A stretch of DNA of 64,000 nt from Malachius bipustulatus (GCA_910589415.1 OU342635.1:9858001-9922000), one strand, 5' to 3'; counted from the first letter of the stretch, positions 49,639 through 60,266 are shown. The notes: a model not told the origin generated them from the sequence alone. Numbers and translations are program-made.

Positions 49639-50835
49639 ACAGGGTGTCCGGAAATTGTGAGCAAAAAATTAAGGGGGTGATTCTTCTTGATGAAATATTG
49701 CCAAAAGTATCTATAATTTTTTTTCGAAAAATCAAAAAGAAGAAAGTTATAAGCCTCCAAATTTGATTTTTTTAAATCAATATTTTTTTATGACTTTTTT
49801 TCTAGTGTACGGATTTTCTTAAAATTTGACACACTTGCCACTGATGTTGCTTTACATCCTTGGTCCAAATTAGACTTGAATCCCTCGAAATCAAAAGGCC
49901 TTAACTGCCGTTGACCTTCAAAAAATGCCTATAACTTTTTTCGTAAGATTTTTTTCTGAGGTTTGAAGACGCACAATTGAAGAACATGAAGAAATATTCG
50001 GAAAAGGTCCTCTTTGTCTGTCACGATAAAATGACCTGTTTCCAAGTAAAACTGTTTTAAAAATTTGCTTGCACTAAAATTGATCACCATAAATTATGAT
50101 CATTTTGCAAAAATACCAAAGCATGCTTTGGAAACAGCTGCAGGGTTGCCTAGTTTTGTACAAAACAGAGACATTCGAATATAAATAGACTTGGAAATGA
50201 TTTTTTTTTTAAACAAAAAAAAAATTTAATCATTTTTTTTTTAATAAAATAATAAAATAATTTTAATAAAAAAAAAAAAAATTGCTGTCAAAATGAAATC
50301 CAAAGCAAACGTCTTGTTTCCTAGGCAACCCTGCAGCTGTTTCCAAAGCATGCTTTGGTATTGTTGCAGAATGATCATAGTTTATGGTGATCAATTTTAG
50401 TGCAAGCAAATTTTTAAAACAGTTTTACTCGGAAACAGGTCATTTTATCGTGATAGACAAAGAGGACCTTTTCCGAATATTTCTTCTTGTTCTTTAATTG
50501 TGCGTCTTCAAAACTCAGAAAAAAATATTACGAAAGAAGTTATAGGCCTTTTTTGAAGGTCAAGGGCAGTTAAGGGCTTTTGATTTCGAGGGATTCAAGT
50601 CTAATTTGGACCAAGGATGTAAAGCAACATTAGTGGCAAGTGTGTCAAATTTTAAGAAAATCCGTACACTAGAAAAAAAGTTATAAGAAAATATTGATTT
50701 TAAAAAATCAAATTTGGAGGCTTATAACTTTCTTCTTTTTGATTTTTCGAAAAAAAATTATAGATACTTTTGGCAATATTTCATCAAGAAGAATCACCCC
50801 CTTAATTTTTTGCTCATAATTTCCGGACACCCTGT
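49639..50835. mobile_element. 1.20-kb foldback in intron 2 of the P450
   Basis: Arms of about 515 bases (49639-50153 and 50321-50835) surround a 167-base spacer that is mostly A and T runs. It begins ACAGGGTGTCCGGAAATT and ends with the complement. Each arm contains the 16-base palindrome CCAAAGCATGCTTTGG. The left edge is only about 25 bases from the exon 3 acceptor, so the original pyrimidine tract may be affected. The corresponding intron in the paralogue is only about 87 bases and lacks it. Confidence 0.9.
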
Positions 50836-50916
50836 ATAAAAAAACTTGTTAGACTGCATTTTTTCTCGCTCGTAGGTACTATTACAAATTAAATAGATAA
50901 ATAATAGTTATTTATT

Positions 50917-51032
50917 ATACAAGAGAAAAAAGTGATAGATTTTAGCTCGAGATGTGATTTCGTCCCCGACGCGTTTAGCGGAGGGGACAAACACATCGAG
51001 AGCTAACATCGCACTTTTTTCTCGTGTGTAAT
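50917..51032. repeat. Short foldback with GC-rich tip
   Basis: Arms of about 50 bases contain GAGAAAAAAGTG and GTCCCC and are inverted around GACGCGTTTAGCGG. It looks like a small hairpin element in the same P450 intron. Confidence 0.75.
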
Positions 51033-51262
51033 ATACAATTTTTTTCTGCGAGAAGAAATATCAGTGTTAGAATGTCGAAAAACATAGTTAGGTAACTGAA
51101 AATTATGTCGGAAAAATGATTTATGTTGAACTTGGATTTTCAAACTATCTTTTATCGTAATTGACGTTGCCTGGGTAACGAAACGATTTAATTATTACAT
51201 AAACGTCATATTAATGTAATTAAAATTGAAGACAGTTTTGCAAAGATTCTTGTTAGTTTTCG

Positions 51263-51335
51263 ATGAGTGAATTTAATAATATGGATAGTGATTATTATGA
51301 AAATTCCCTTAATAATTGCCATTTGGATAATAAGG
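51263..51335 (+). other. Exon-like open segment within the P450 intron
   Basis: On the plus strand an ATG opens MSEFNNMDSDYYENSLNNCH and reaches a GTAACT donor-like site. With the CCCCG-rich segments that follow up to 51540 it may be part of another mobile element. No known family. Confidence 0.2.
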
Positions 51336-52102
51336 TAACTTTCCTTTACGTATATTTGATATAAATTTAATGATATCTGAGTGTCAATAGTAGCTATACC
51401 TAAGCCGCCATTTCGGGGAAATAAGTACTCATTTACTTTCCCGCTAATTCATTTATTTCCCCGATAAGATGCAGCTCATATAATGAGGCATTTTCCTACC
51501 TGTCAACGGGGAAAAAAGGTCAAACTTATAGCCCGGTGCAGAAAAAATAAAATTGACAAACTGAATTTTCTGGGCATAATCAATTGGAAAAATACTTAAA
51601 GTAGTTAATTTTTACCTTTCAACACGAATAAATTTTTAGCGAAATGGGGGTCCACATCTTCAGTAATATTCACGTTGTGGTTCACAAATGAGTCGAAATC
51701 TTTAATGGTAATTTTCTTGATGAGTCCCGGATCTGTTATCATGAGCGTCGGTGTCAGGAATTGATAAAAACCAAAGTACCTATAATAAACAAACATATTT
51801 GCCTAAAACCAAAATTTTACGCCCTTCTTACCTCTTTCCTTCAGATGCGTTATAAATATCCCGAACCAGTTCTATGGCGTTCTTTTTACCAGATAATGCT
51901 GGCCAAAAATCTCCAAAAAATGTGAGCGGGTTTGTCTGAGGAACACCGATTGCTTTCCAGTAATTATGGGGTTTAATAATGTAATAATGAAACAAAGAGA
52001 TGAAAATGATCAACAAGGCTGCACTTAGAAACATTGTGTCGTTTATTTAAAAATAATTGCTCAAATTGCTCTCTCATCAGGTATCTCATTAAATAATTCG
52101 GT

Positions 52103-52139
52103 AAACTGAGTGTGAACCTTGAATTATATTTCTTTTATA
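52103..52139 (-). promoter_or_regulatory. Core promoter of the downstream P450 gene
   Basis: TATAAAAG (52132-52139 on plus as its complement) is followed at about 30 bases by CTCAGTTT (52103-52110), a good arthropod initiator. The predicted start gives a 5' leader of about 70 bases before the ATG at 52034. Confidence 0.6.
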
Positions 52140-52622
52140 CTATTATTATTGATAAATCAATTTATACAATTTCGATTTGTTTGTGTTATTAATTTGTTAT
52201 GTCATTATAGTCAATTTAATGAATTTATTTATTGAATTTATGGTATTTTTGATCGATTAAAGAAATGAAAACTGCTTTATAATAATTAGTGAAAATTATT
52301 ATTCTGATTACTTAAATATCATCAATGACGAGGCCATAATCAAATGATGCGGGCAGTGCATCAAATATTTACTTAATCATGGAAGGTTATCAACACCGAA
52401 CCGCGTATCACTTAAAGTCTCTGGTTTTCCAAATAGTTGCTTTTTAATTGTTAATTCGGTTTGTTTATTTTACCTTTGCTTATTCCCACTTCAGATAAAA
52501 ACTTTAAGTTCCACGACCTTTATTAAAGTATGTTTCTTGATATGTACTTGCTAAGAAATTCTTTTTAGAAATTCAACCCCTACAAATAATGATGAAAACT
52601 CCTAAAGTCTACATGTAAACAG
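52140..52622. other. Intergenic AT-rich sequence
   Basis: No gene or repeat boundary seen between the promoter and the next foldback. Confidence 0.3.
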
Positions 52623-53483
52623 ACAGGGTGTTTAATTTCTTAACAGTTTTCAGGAGGTGATAGATAATAGCAGAATAAGTGGACTTTGCTCACAATTTTT
52701 TTTTAAGAAAGTCTTCATAGTAAAAAACTTTAAAATTTAAAAAAATCAAATCTGTGACTTTAACATTGGATTTTTTTACGTTTTTGTTTGTAAGTTTTAT
52801 TGTTATTTTTTTAATTTTCAGCCAGATTTTTTATTTTATGTATTATAGTCAGAATCCTCTTAATTCCCATTGAAGGTTTCTGCGAGACCCTTTGACTTTG
52901 CTGTATCATAGAGAAGGTGTGTCGCAATTAAAAGATTAAATTGACATTACAATCACGATCACCGTTCACCGTACTATAATTATGTATAAACAAAAAAATG
53001 CATTACATAACAGGTCATAAAAATAATAAAAACATTCAATAATAGATACAATAGTTTGTTATCACAATAATACAATAATAGAATATCAAATACAAAAGAA
53101 TACACAAATACAAAAAATAGTAACATATAGAAATAATGATTTCAATTAACTTTTCCAAAATTGTACATATTGCATGTTCTCCCTGGTCTCCCGCTAAGTT
53201 TTCCTATTTTTTACGTCTCTGGATATTTTTTCATACCTGTTTTTTTTAGTTGATATCTTAAATCATACTTAAATAATAAAAAAGAGAATTGCAAAATTTT
53301 GTTATTAGGTATCGTTTCCGAGCTATTGTAAGTTAAACATTTTTCTGTCTGCAAACTAATTCAAATTTTATTATGTCGAAAACAAACACAAATTATTTCT
53401 AAAAAATATTTTGTGAGAAAAGTCGACTTATTTTCCCATTCTCTATCACCTGTTTATTAAACCCAAATTAAACACCACCCTGT
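52623..53483. mobile_element. 861-bp diverged foldback with ACAGGGTG ends
   Basis: It begins ACAGGGTGTTTAATTTCTT and ends with a mirrored AACACCACCCTGT. The outer 80 bases of the arms pair well (GGTGATAGA/TCTATCACC, AGTGGAC/GTCGACT) but the inner parts are poorly matched, so it is an old copy. Confidence 0.6.
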
Positions 53484-53879
53484 ATAAGAGACAATGTATG
53501 GAAATTATTGAATAATTAAAGCCAAGATGATAATTTTTGTTCCTCATCTATTCAGAAATAAAGCGTTTTTAGAAAGGGACTTGGTCAATAAACTTTGCAA
53601 TTATTTTGGGGAATTGTAAATTTTTATTTACAGAGTATCATACCTACATACACGGTACACCCAAATTTGTTTTGAGTAGTTTATATGAGCAACACCGTCA
53701 AACATAACACCATAAGCAAGTCAAAATCGCCTTCTTTCAAATTTGACAACAGCTTAGGTCAAACATGGCTTAAGCAACATAAATGTCCCTGTCTTGACTT
53801 TTTTAGTAGTGCTCAGCTGTTTTTACATCTTAGATTTATGGAAACGAAATTTTATGAAATTTTTCAGTAACATATTGAA

Positions 53880-54330
53880 TAGTATAATAGTCCCGCTAGT
53901 CCGAATCATATCACAGGCACATATGGTTGTTCGGAGTAGCGTATATTCGGACTAGCCCGTAGGTATATGTGCAATAAAAAAGTATCCTAAAAGTAAAGAA
54001 GACTGACTGAACAGAAACAAGTTCGAACAGACAATTATTATTGTCTCAATAGAATAGACCTGTTCCCCGCATTCGGTCGTTTTTAATTTTTGGAAGTCGC
54101 AAATTTCGTTCAGCCTTCTAAAACATTCACATTACATATCTCTCGCACACAATTTAATTATTTTTATCGATATGTATCTAAGGGTAGACTTCTCGGAATA
54201 TAAGACTGAATTTGGACGACTCTTCGGACTACCTACTAGGATAATTAATTTCTTTAGAATTTTGTACGGCTGCTAGGGCTCCGAGAATATTCGGATTAGC
54301 GAGAGGTAGGATTAGCAGAACTCTACTGTA
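53880..54330. mobile_element. Possible pogo/Tigger-like MITE
   Basis: The left edge reads TAGTATAATAGTCCCGCTAGTCCGAA-like sequence. The right edge, read in reverse, gives TACAGTAGAGTTCTGCTAATCC, followed by a second CTCGCTAATCCGAAT. These resemble the CAGTAGAGTCTCG...ATCCGA ends of Tigger/pogo-like elements with TA targets. No coding sequence is seen. Confidence 0.4.
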
Positions 54331-54599
54331 CCTACATGAAGAATTAACATTAGGTAAATGTAAGCCGTTTTCCTTTATCTTGAGTCATAGTCTACGTATA
54401 TGTATAGCTTTGGTATTAGTAGGTACCTATTTCAGAAAAAAATTTAGTAAAATTTGTTTCCAAAGTTCTCGTCGATTTTTTTTATAAATCCATCACCAAT
54501 GTTTTATTATAAATATTGCCTCTTTTCTTTGAATAAATGAAAAATATCTAAGAAAAACGTGTAAGTAGAAAAAATAAATTTTCAAAAATAGATCTTTCT

Positions 54600-56067
54600 A
54601 CAGGGTGTTTCAGATATATAGGATCAAAGAAATAAATTTCAGCTCAAAATGACGCTTCAATTAAAAAATGGGTGTCAAATTTTTAAAAAACGTAACGGTT
54701 TTTGGTTATAGCTCGTGTAAATTGGAAATGATTTTGATGAAACTTGGCATAGTTTCATCATAGTTTCATGAACAATAAACAAACTAAGATCTTTAATTTG
54801 GCTATTACAGGTTTTGTACACGTTTTTCAGTGGCGGAGATATTCGCGGTTGGAGCCTCTTTTCCCTCCCTATCTTTCGCCATTGACTTTATTGCAATTTG
54901 CAAATACCAAACCGTTATTTAATGGCCCATGGATTTTAGAACAAAAAAGTATTGCTTAGTTTTTTCACACGACGCATCGTTTATCAGATATTTGACGTTT
55001 CCTCAGATAATGTCACTTATCATTAAGAATAACAATATTTTATGTGTAAAAATTCTACTCTGATTTAATAATTCAATAATTATTTTGCAATGTAAATAGC
55101 CTAAATACCTGAGAAAACTTAAAATATCTCAAAATCGGTGTGGCGTGAACCTAAAGAACGCTTTTTTGCTCTAAGGGTAAAAACATAGTAGAACGACGAG
55201 GCTAGAGGCACAGTGACGGGCACAGTGACGAGGTAAGCGACGCGGCTTTTATTTCATCGTGTATGGTAATGAAGCCAAACATAGTGAAGAGGTTGACGCA
55301 GTACTAAGCGATGAGACAAGCGAGGCGATGCGCGTCGAGATAAAAATTGGATTTATTATCGCGTTGATACTGGACGGTTCTATCTGCATTCTTTTTAAGT
55401 TTTGGCAATTTCTATTTTCAAATATTAAAAAAATCGCTCTGGGTGCTGCTTGAGCTCAGAAAATAATGTATGGTACTGTCCAAACCGTTTGCATACTTTA
55501 TTAATAGGATGTACAGAATAAGTTTTGTCCAAACTTCCCATTGCAATAATAATAAGCCCGCGAAGCGCGGCCTTATCAAATAAAATTTCATCTTCACTAT
55601 CGGAGAACATTGTTCATACTGAATAATTGAGTTTGGAAAGTCAAAGCAGTAAATCGCAACTTCTGTCTCTTCACTATGTGCATGTCTCCTGTCTCGTCGC
55701 TTATATCGTCGCTTACCTCGTCGCTGTGCCTCTAGCCTCGTCGTTCTACTATCTTTTTACCCTTAAATGCACGGGCTATTGAATAACATTTTTGTATTTG
55801 CAATAAACTTAGTGGAGTAAAAGATAAGGTGGAAAAAGTTGCGCCAACCCTGAATATCTACGCCACTGGAAGACATCTACAGAAACTTATGTAGCCAAAT
55901 TGAAGAGCTTTGTTTGCTTATTGTTCATGCCAAGTTTTATCAAAATAGGTTGACTTTACACGAGTTATAACCAAAAACTATTATATTTTTTTAATATTTG
56001 AGCTAAAATTTATTTTTTCAATTTATAATAATTATGAGAGGAACTGCCCATTCAAATTTGGCCCTGT
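54600..56067. mobile_element. 1.47-kb diverged foldback with ACAGGG ends and GACGAGG-type core
   Basis: The outer arms match in inverse, for example ATATTCGCGGTTGG near 54838 with CCAACCCTGAATAT near 55845, and the ATAACCAAAAAC block at both ends. The inner arms (about 55175-55245 and 55700-55765) are better matched and rich in ACGAGG/GCGACG words repeated in short series. It lies between the two P450 genes. The outer part is old, while the inner GC-rich part looks younger or homogenised. Confidence 0.7.
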
Positions 56068-56260
56068 ATAATTAGAAAATGTTTAAATAATAATTATGTA
56101 TCCCGATAATTTTTATTCACACGAGATTTAAATTTTTATTGAAAATGTATTAAAAGCTGAATTGGTATTTTTTTTAAATAAATATTGGATAAGGGTGTTC
56201 ATTAAGCTTGCCACCACAAGCAGATTAATACAATAACAAATATTTTTTAAATTTTATAAT

Positions 56261-56266
56261 TTTATT
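56261..56266 (-). terminator. Candidate polyadenylation signal of the upstream P450 gene
   Basis: AATAAA on the minus strand, about 120 bases past the stop codon. Confidence 0.45.
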
Positions 56267-56384
56267 ATACCTAATATATCACACCATATTTACAAAATAT
56301 AGATAAATAAACTTAACTTAAAATATAATACACTTATTAATAATAATAATAAAAATACAAATAAATAATCAGTTCTTTAGCTCT

Positions 56385-58245
56385 TTAGTTCTTCAGAGAT
56401 TTTAATCCAACCCATATCCCATTAACAGCATAAGGAAAAAATCCACTTCCCAACTTCAAAGGATTCTCAGTTCTCTCAACCGGTACGAACTGGAAATTGT
56501 TAATCAGATAAAAAGCAGTGATCTTTGCAACAAGTAAAGCCCATCTATTTCCAATGCACATTCTAGGACCAACACCAAAAGGAAGGTAAGTGTATGGCTT
56601 AATAGTGGCTTTATTTTCATCACTAAATCGTTCCGGTATGAACCTGTCAGGTTCGGAATAATATTCTGGATCAGAATGAATCCCACCAACTGGTATCCAA
56701 ACTATATCACCGACGTCCAAATGAACGGGTTTCTCGTCGGATCTCTCGGGCTCTATTGTATACGGTCTGGAGACAACGCGATCTAGATTGCCTGCAGGTG
56801 GCCATTTCCTTAATGTCTCTGAAATAAAATCAACAGTCAAATCTAAAACATCCATCTCTAATTAGAATTTAACTCACCTGCTATTACCATATCAAGATAC
56901 TTCATCCCCATAAGGTCAGGATAATCAATTTTCCCGTCATTCTTCTTGAGTACCTCAAGAACTTCTTCTCTAAGTCGCTCCTGGACGTCTTCGTTTATTG
57001 TTAATTCATAGATCATGAAGCTTAACAGGGTTGCGGTAGTGGAAAATCCACCGAGGAAAAATACAAGAGCTTGAGCAGCGATGTCTGCCATTTCTATATT
57101 CTTGTCTAATTTTTTGTCATCTTCAGGTTTGTCTGCTGCGTCTTTACTAAAAGTAGGATTTGTAAGATTTTCTTTGAGTACGTTTTGGTTCTTTCCACGT
57201 GCTCTCATGAGAATTTGTATCATGTCAGGTCGGGTGATACCTTTAACCTCCCTTGTTGAGATCGTGTCGGTAACCATTTCATCGAAGAATTTATATATGC
57301 TGTTTGAGAAGATTGAACACCTGAAGAACTAGAAGATGTGGTTATTAGTTTATTGTCAAGGTGTACTGTATGCGACTGTTTACTTACCAATAATATATCG
57401 GTTAGGAAACTTTTAGTGAAATAACAAGTAAGTTTAATTTTTTGCCAGAAGGAGGTTACTGCCATTTCTTGGGTCTGTTGATAGAATTCATTAGTTTCGT
57501 CCTTGAGGGAATCAATTTTGATCCCATAAGCTGTCGTGGCGATGGCGTTAGTTGTAAATTTCTCAGTAATCTCCCTCATCTCGACTGCCTTCAAACCAGA
57601 TTCAGTTTTAGCTGAACCGCTCAGAAACTGTACGAAACTTTCTGCACATTCGGTGATTAGTGGGAACATATGTCTAATTTTACCGGTTGAGAAAGATGGA
57701 CTCAAGGTCGACCTCATATCTTTCCAACGTTGATCTGAAAAAATTATATGATGAATGGCCCGAAAATATAGGCACTTAGTAAAAAAATTGTAAACTTAGT
57801 AGACATTTAAAAAATTCATACCTTTGAGCATGAAGAGATTTTTTGTGAAATGTGGATCCACTTCTTCAGTAATATAAACATTGTGATTGACGAATGAGTC
57901 GAAATCTTTAACAACGATCTTCTTTATAAGTTCAGGGTCCTTGATCAAAAGAGTGGGAGTCAAACCCTGGTAAATACCAGCGTACCTGAAACAATGTCAT
58001 TTTAAAAAATTGTTAAATTTTCGCGGTATATTTAATACTAACCTTTTACTTCCTGCAGCCTTATAAATAGATTTAAAAAAATCTCCAGAGCCCTGTTTGC
58101 CAATAATAATGGGCCAAGTATCTCCAAGAAAAGGCAAAGGCTTCAATTGAGGAACGCCTTTACTTTTCCAGTAACTGTGATGTTTACTGACGAAGTAGTA
58201 GAAAAATGTGAGGAAAATAACTAGAGAAATCACGATTGAAATCAT
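56385..58245 (-). CDS. CYP9-like cytochrome P450, upstream intact copy (532 aa)
   Basis: Five exons on the minus strand: 58245-58043, 57985-57822, 57734-57388, 57328-56878 and 56818-56385. All have GT-AG introns and sum to 1599 nt, which is 532 residues plus stop. Residues 1-20 form the membrane anchor (MISIVISLVIFLTFFYYF), followed by a basic turn and YWKSKGVPQLKPLP. Helix C is QRWKDMRSTLSP. Helix I has GGFSTT at 331-336. ExxR is E389-TLR. PERF is at 450-453, and the haem loop FGVGPRMCIGNRW has Cys476. This layout fits clan 3, closest to CYP9. The expected role is monooxygenation of hydrophobic foreign or endogenous compounds at the endoplasmic reticulum. An ATG 13 codons upstream (58284) is possible, but the start chosen matches the paralogue's exon 1 length exactly. 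Helix I has Ser where most P450s have Asp or Glu. Confidence 0.92.
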
Positions 58246-58326
58246 TGTTACTTTTATAATAATTATTATTAGTCTTTTTCGCACTGTGTGGCTAGATGAT
58301 ATAATTAAGTAGGAAGAAAAATGTTC

Positions 58327-58334
58327 GTTATATA
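58327..58334 (-). promoter_or_regulatory. Candidate TATA box of the upstream P450 gene
   Basis: TATATAAC on the minus strand, about 85 bases before the ATG. A good initiator at the right distance is not obvious, so the call is weaker than for the paralogue. Confidence 0.35.
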
Positions 58335-59530
58335 CTACTTATTCCTTCATTTGACAAAATCATCATTACCAAATAAAATATTGTTGTTGTAAATATTTGA
58401 TTTATACCGGGCGAGAAAGCTCAAGTAAAAACAAATAACAATCAACAATGAATATGTTTTATCGCTGTTATTGTATAAACGCAAAAACAAGGTTTCCTAA
58501 TAATTGAAAAAATTTATAGATCTTTAAAAATTAATTATTTATTTATATCAATTTCTTAGCATTGTCATGAAATATTTGTAGCTAAAACCGACCAAAATCA
58601 GCCCTACTTTAGTAACATCAAATTGAAAGACATCTCTTCCCTGGCACCATTTCAAGTATTGGTACAGTTTTGTTGTGGAAACATGGAAAGGGAATTCCTA
58701 TAAAACACACCCATCTAAAAATCTATATTGCTTTATAAAATGGCATCATAATAATTAATATACAAATCACTTTTTGTTTGAATCTCCCTATATAAAAAAT
58801 ATAAATCTACCAGTAATAATATTTCCATGTACACAATAATAATTAATAATCATTTTATAATAATTCATAATCAGCTGAGAGCAACGTAAATATGATCCAT
58901 AGACGTAGATACCTACAAGCTGTTATTTTCTTATTTTTAATTTTCAAAAAGAAAAATATATATTATTTTTTTAATTCTTTTAACTTTATTATATTATTTT
59001 ATTATACAATTTATTAATATTATTTTTTTCTTTAATTAAAAGAAAAATGATTTGGCACCACGCCCTTAGCAGAACTCTTCTCCGTGACCTTGATTTATAC
59101 AATCCAAATCAAGCCAGGAAAGGGCTACTTTGCCAATGGAGACACTTACCCTAATAGATAAAATACTTTTTTCATTTTTATCATTTCTCAATCCAGTAGG
59201 TTCGATATTTTTTGAGCTGCTTGTTTGATACAACATTCAATTTATTCAGATTCAACTTGAGGCTTATTTACCTATTTATTTATTTATTTATTCATTTATT
59301 TATTTGTATATTTATTTATAATAATTACGTAGACGTGACTGAGCGGTTAATCATATTTATGCAGTCAAACAAAGAGATTAGTAGATCTCTGTATTTCTAT
59401 AATAATCAGAAGCTTTCGGATTTCGTGCACTCCATCAATTGAATCTAAAAGAATGTAACAACAATAGCTAATGAGCACTACAATATAACCTAATATATTT
59501 GAAATTAGCCAATAGTTGAGCTTTGTTTAG
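58335..59530. other. Intergenic AT-rich sequence with a TTTA microsatellite
   Basis: No gene. A TTTATTTA-type simple repeat lies at about 59270-59318. Confidence 0.35.
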
Positions 59531-59595
59531 ATTTAAATCCCAATTGAGATCGTTTCGTCCTTTTTATGGGCTCATCAGCATGTCACGTCTGTCAG
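59531..59595 (-). ncRNA. Degenerate hammerhead ribozyme
   Basis: On the minus strand GACATG-CTGATGA-GCCC-loop-GGAC-GAAACG has the full conserved core and nearly the same sequence as the intact copy at 59981-60044. Helix II has one mismatch. Helix III and the 3' strand of helix I do not pair properly, so cleavage is unlikely. Confidence 0.6.
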
Positions 59596-59980
59596 GCACA
59601 CACTACACGACATTCGATGGTTGCAATGGCCTGTGATTTTAACGATTGGTAGGCAACCAGAGAAACAGAGCTGCAAAATCTCCTGTATTGTTTATAGAAA
59701 GGCCACGGGTATGTGGCTTTGACTCCAACACAGAGAACTAAGGAGTTATTCATTATTTAAAGCCCTTTATTGAATATTCGATGTATTAATTAGTGAAATG
59801 AGGTTTGTGACTTATTTTTTCACCCTGGCCTTTGGATTTTTTATTAATTAATGTCGAACCACTTGGAATATGTAATATTTGAGATTTATTGCGATTTAGG
59901 TTCTAATTCAATTGCCACTATAATAGTTTACTTTTTCAGAACAAATTAGAAAACTATCGCACAGTATGTGAGGTGAAATT

Positions 59981-60044
59981 GAAGACATGTACGGTACCGT
60001 TTCGTCTTTATTATGGACTCATCAGCATGTCATGCCATGTCTTC
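59981..60044 (-). ncRNA. Type I hammerhead ribozyme, apparently complete
   Basis: Read on the minus strand, the helix I 5' strand GACATG is followed by the core CTGATGA. Helix II is GTC/GAC with an eight- to nine-base loop (CATAATAAA region), followed by GAAA. Helix III is CGG/CCG with a two-base loop, closed by the A15.1-U16.1 pair. Cleavage is predicted after the A in CCGTA, and CATGTC then pairs perfectly with GACATG. An outer GAAGACATG/CATGTCTTC pairing is also available. All conserved core bases are present, so it should self-cleave if transcribed from this strand. Such ribozymes occur in insect satellite DNA, retrozymes and Penelope-like elements. The host element here is unknown. Confidence 0.85.
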
Positions 60045-60148
60045 AAGCTCAAATAGTGTATAATAATCTAAGTGGTTAAAAATACATGATATAAAGATAA
60101 AATTAAATTGTTACACTAAATAGAGACTGTTGGTAGATCTTTGGTTTC

Positions 60149-60266
60149 TGAGTCAATAAAATAGCCAAAAAGTTACATCAACTCTAGGTATATTTCTAAA
60201 ATGCAAGCTTTTAAGGGAAACTGCTCCCCAATTTCCTGATGAACAGTTGGCTATTTTATTGACTCA
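60149..60266. repeat. 20-bp perfect inverted repeat
   Basis: TGAGTCAATAAAATAGCCAA at 60149-60168 is exactly complementary to 60247-60266 across 78 bases. It lies just upstream of the intact hammerhead on the ribozyme strand and may be part of the same repeat unit. Confidence 0.85.

Larger units (their letters stand above)
48256..52034 (-). pseudogene. CYP9-like cytochrome P450, downstream copy, frameshifted
   Basis: Five exons on the minus strand: 52034-51832, 51779-51616, 49614-49268, 49214-48757 and 48698-48256, all with GT-AG borders. Exon 1 encodes an amino-terminal membrane anchor (FLSAALLIIFISLF) and then NYWKAIGVPQ. Exon 3 starts QRWRDMRATLSP, a clan 3/CYP9-like helix C. Exon 4 ends with the helix I region AGFSAT. 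Exon 5 has ESLR (ExxR), PDRF and the haem loop FGVGPRMCIGNRW with its Cys ligand. The family oxidises lipophilic compounds at the endoplasmic reticulum using electrons from P450 reductase. Exon 4 (458 nt) is out of frame with the paralogue's 451. The frame shifts between about 48985 and 49030, after SEDTPE and before GKHLELGLGD. It is therefore a pseudogene unless this is an assembly error. Intron 2 is about 2 kb and holds a foldback. Confidence 0.85.

Noticed and set aside
49371..49766. 131-codon plus-strand frame
   Set aside because: It is the antisense shadow of P450 exon 3 and the edge of the intron foldback.
59531..60044. Simple tandem duplication explaining the two hammerheads
   Set aside because: Similarity is confined to the ribozyme core and helix I strand. 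The flanks on either side do not match.
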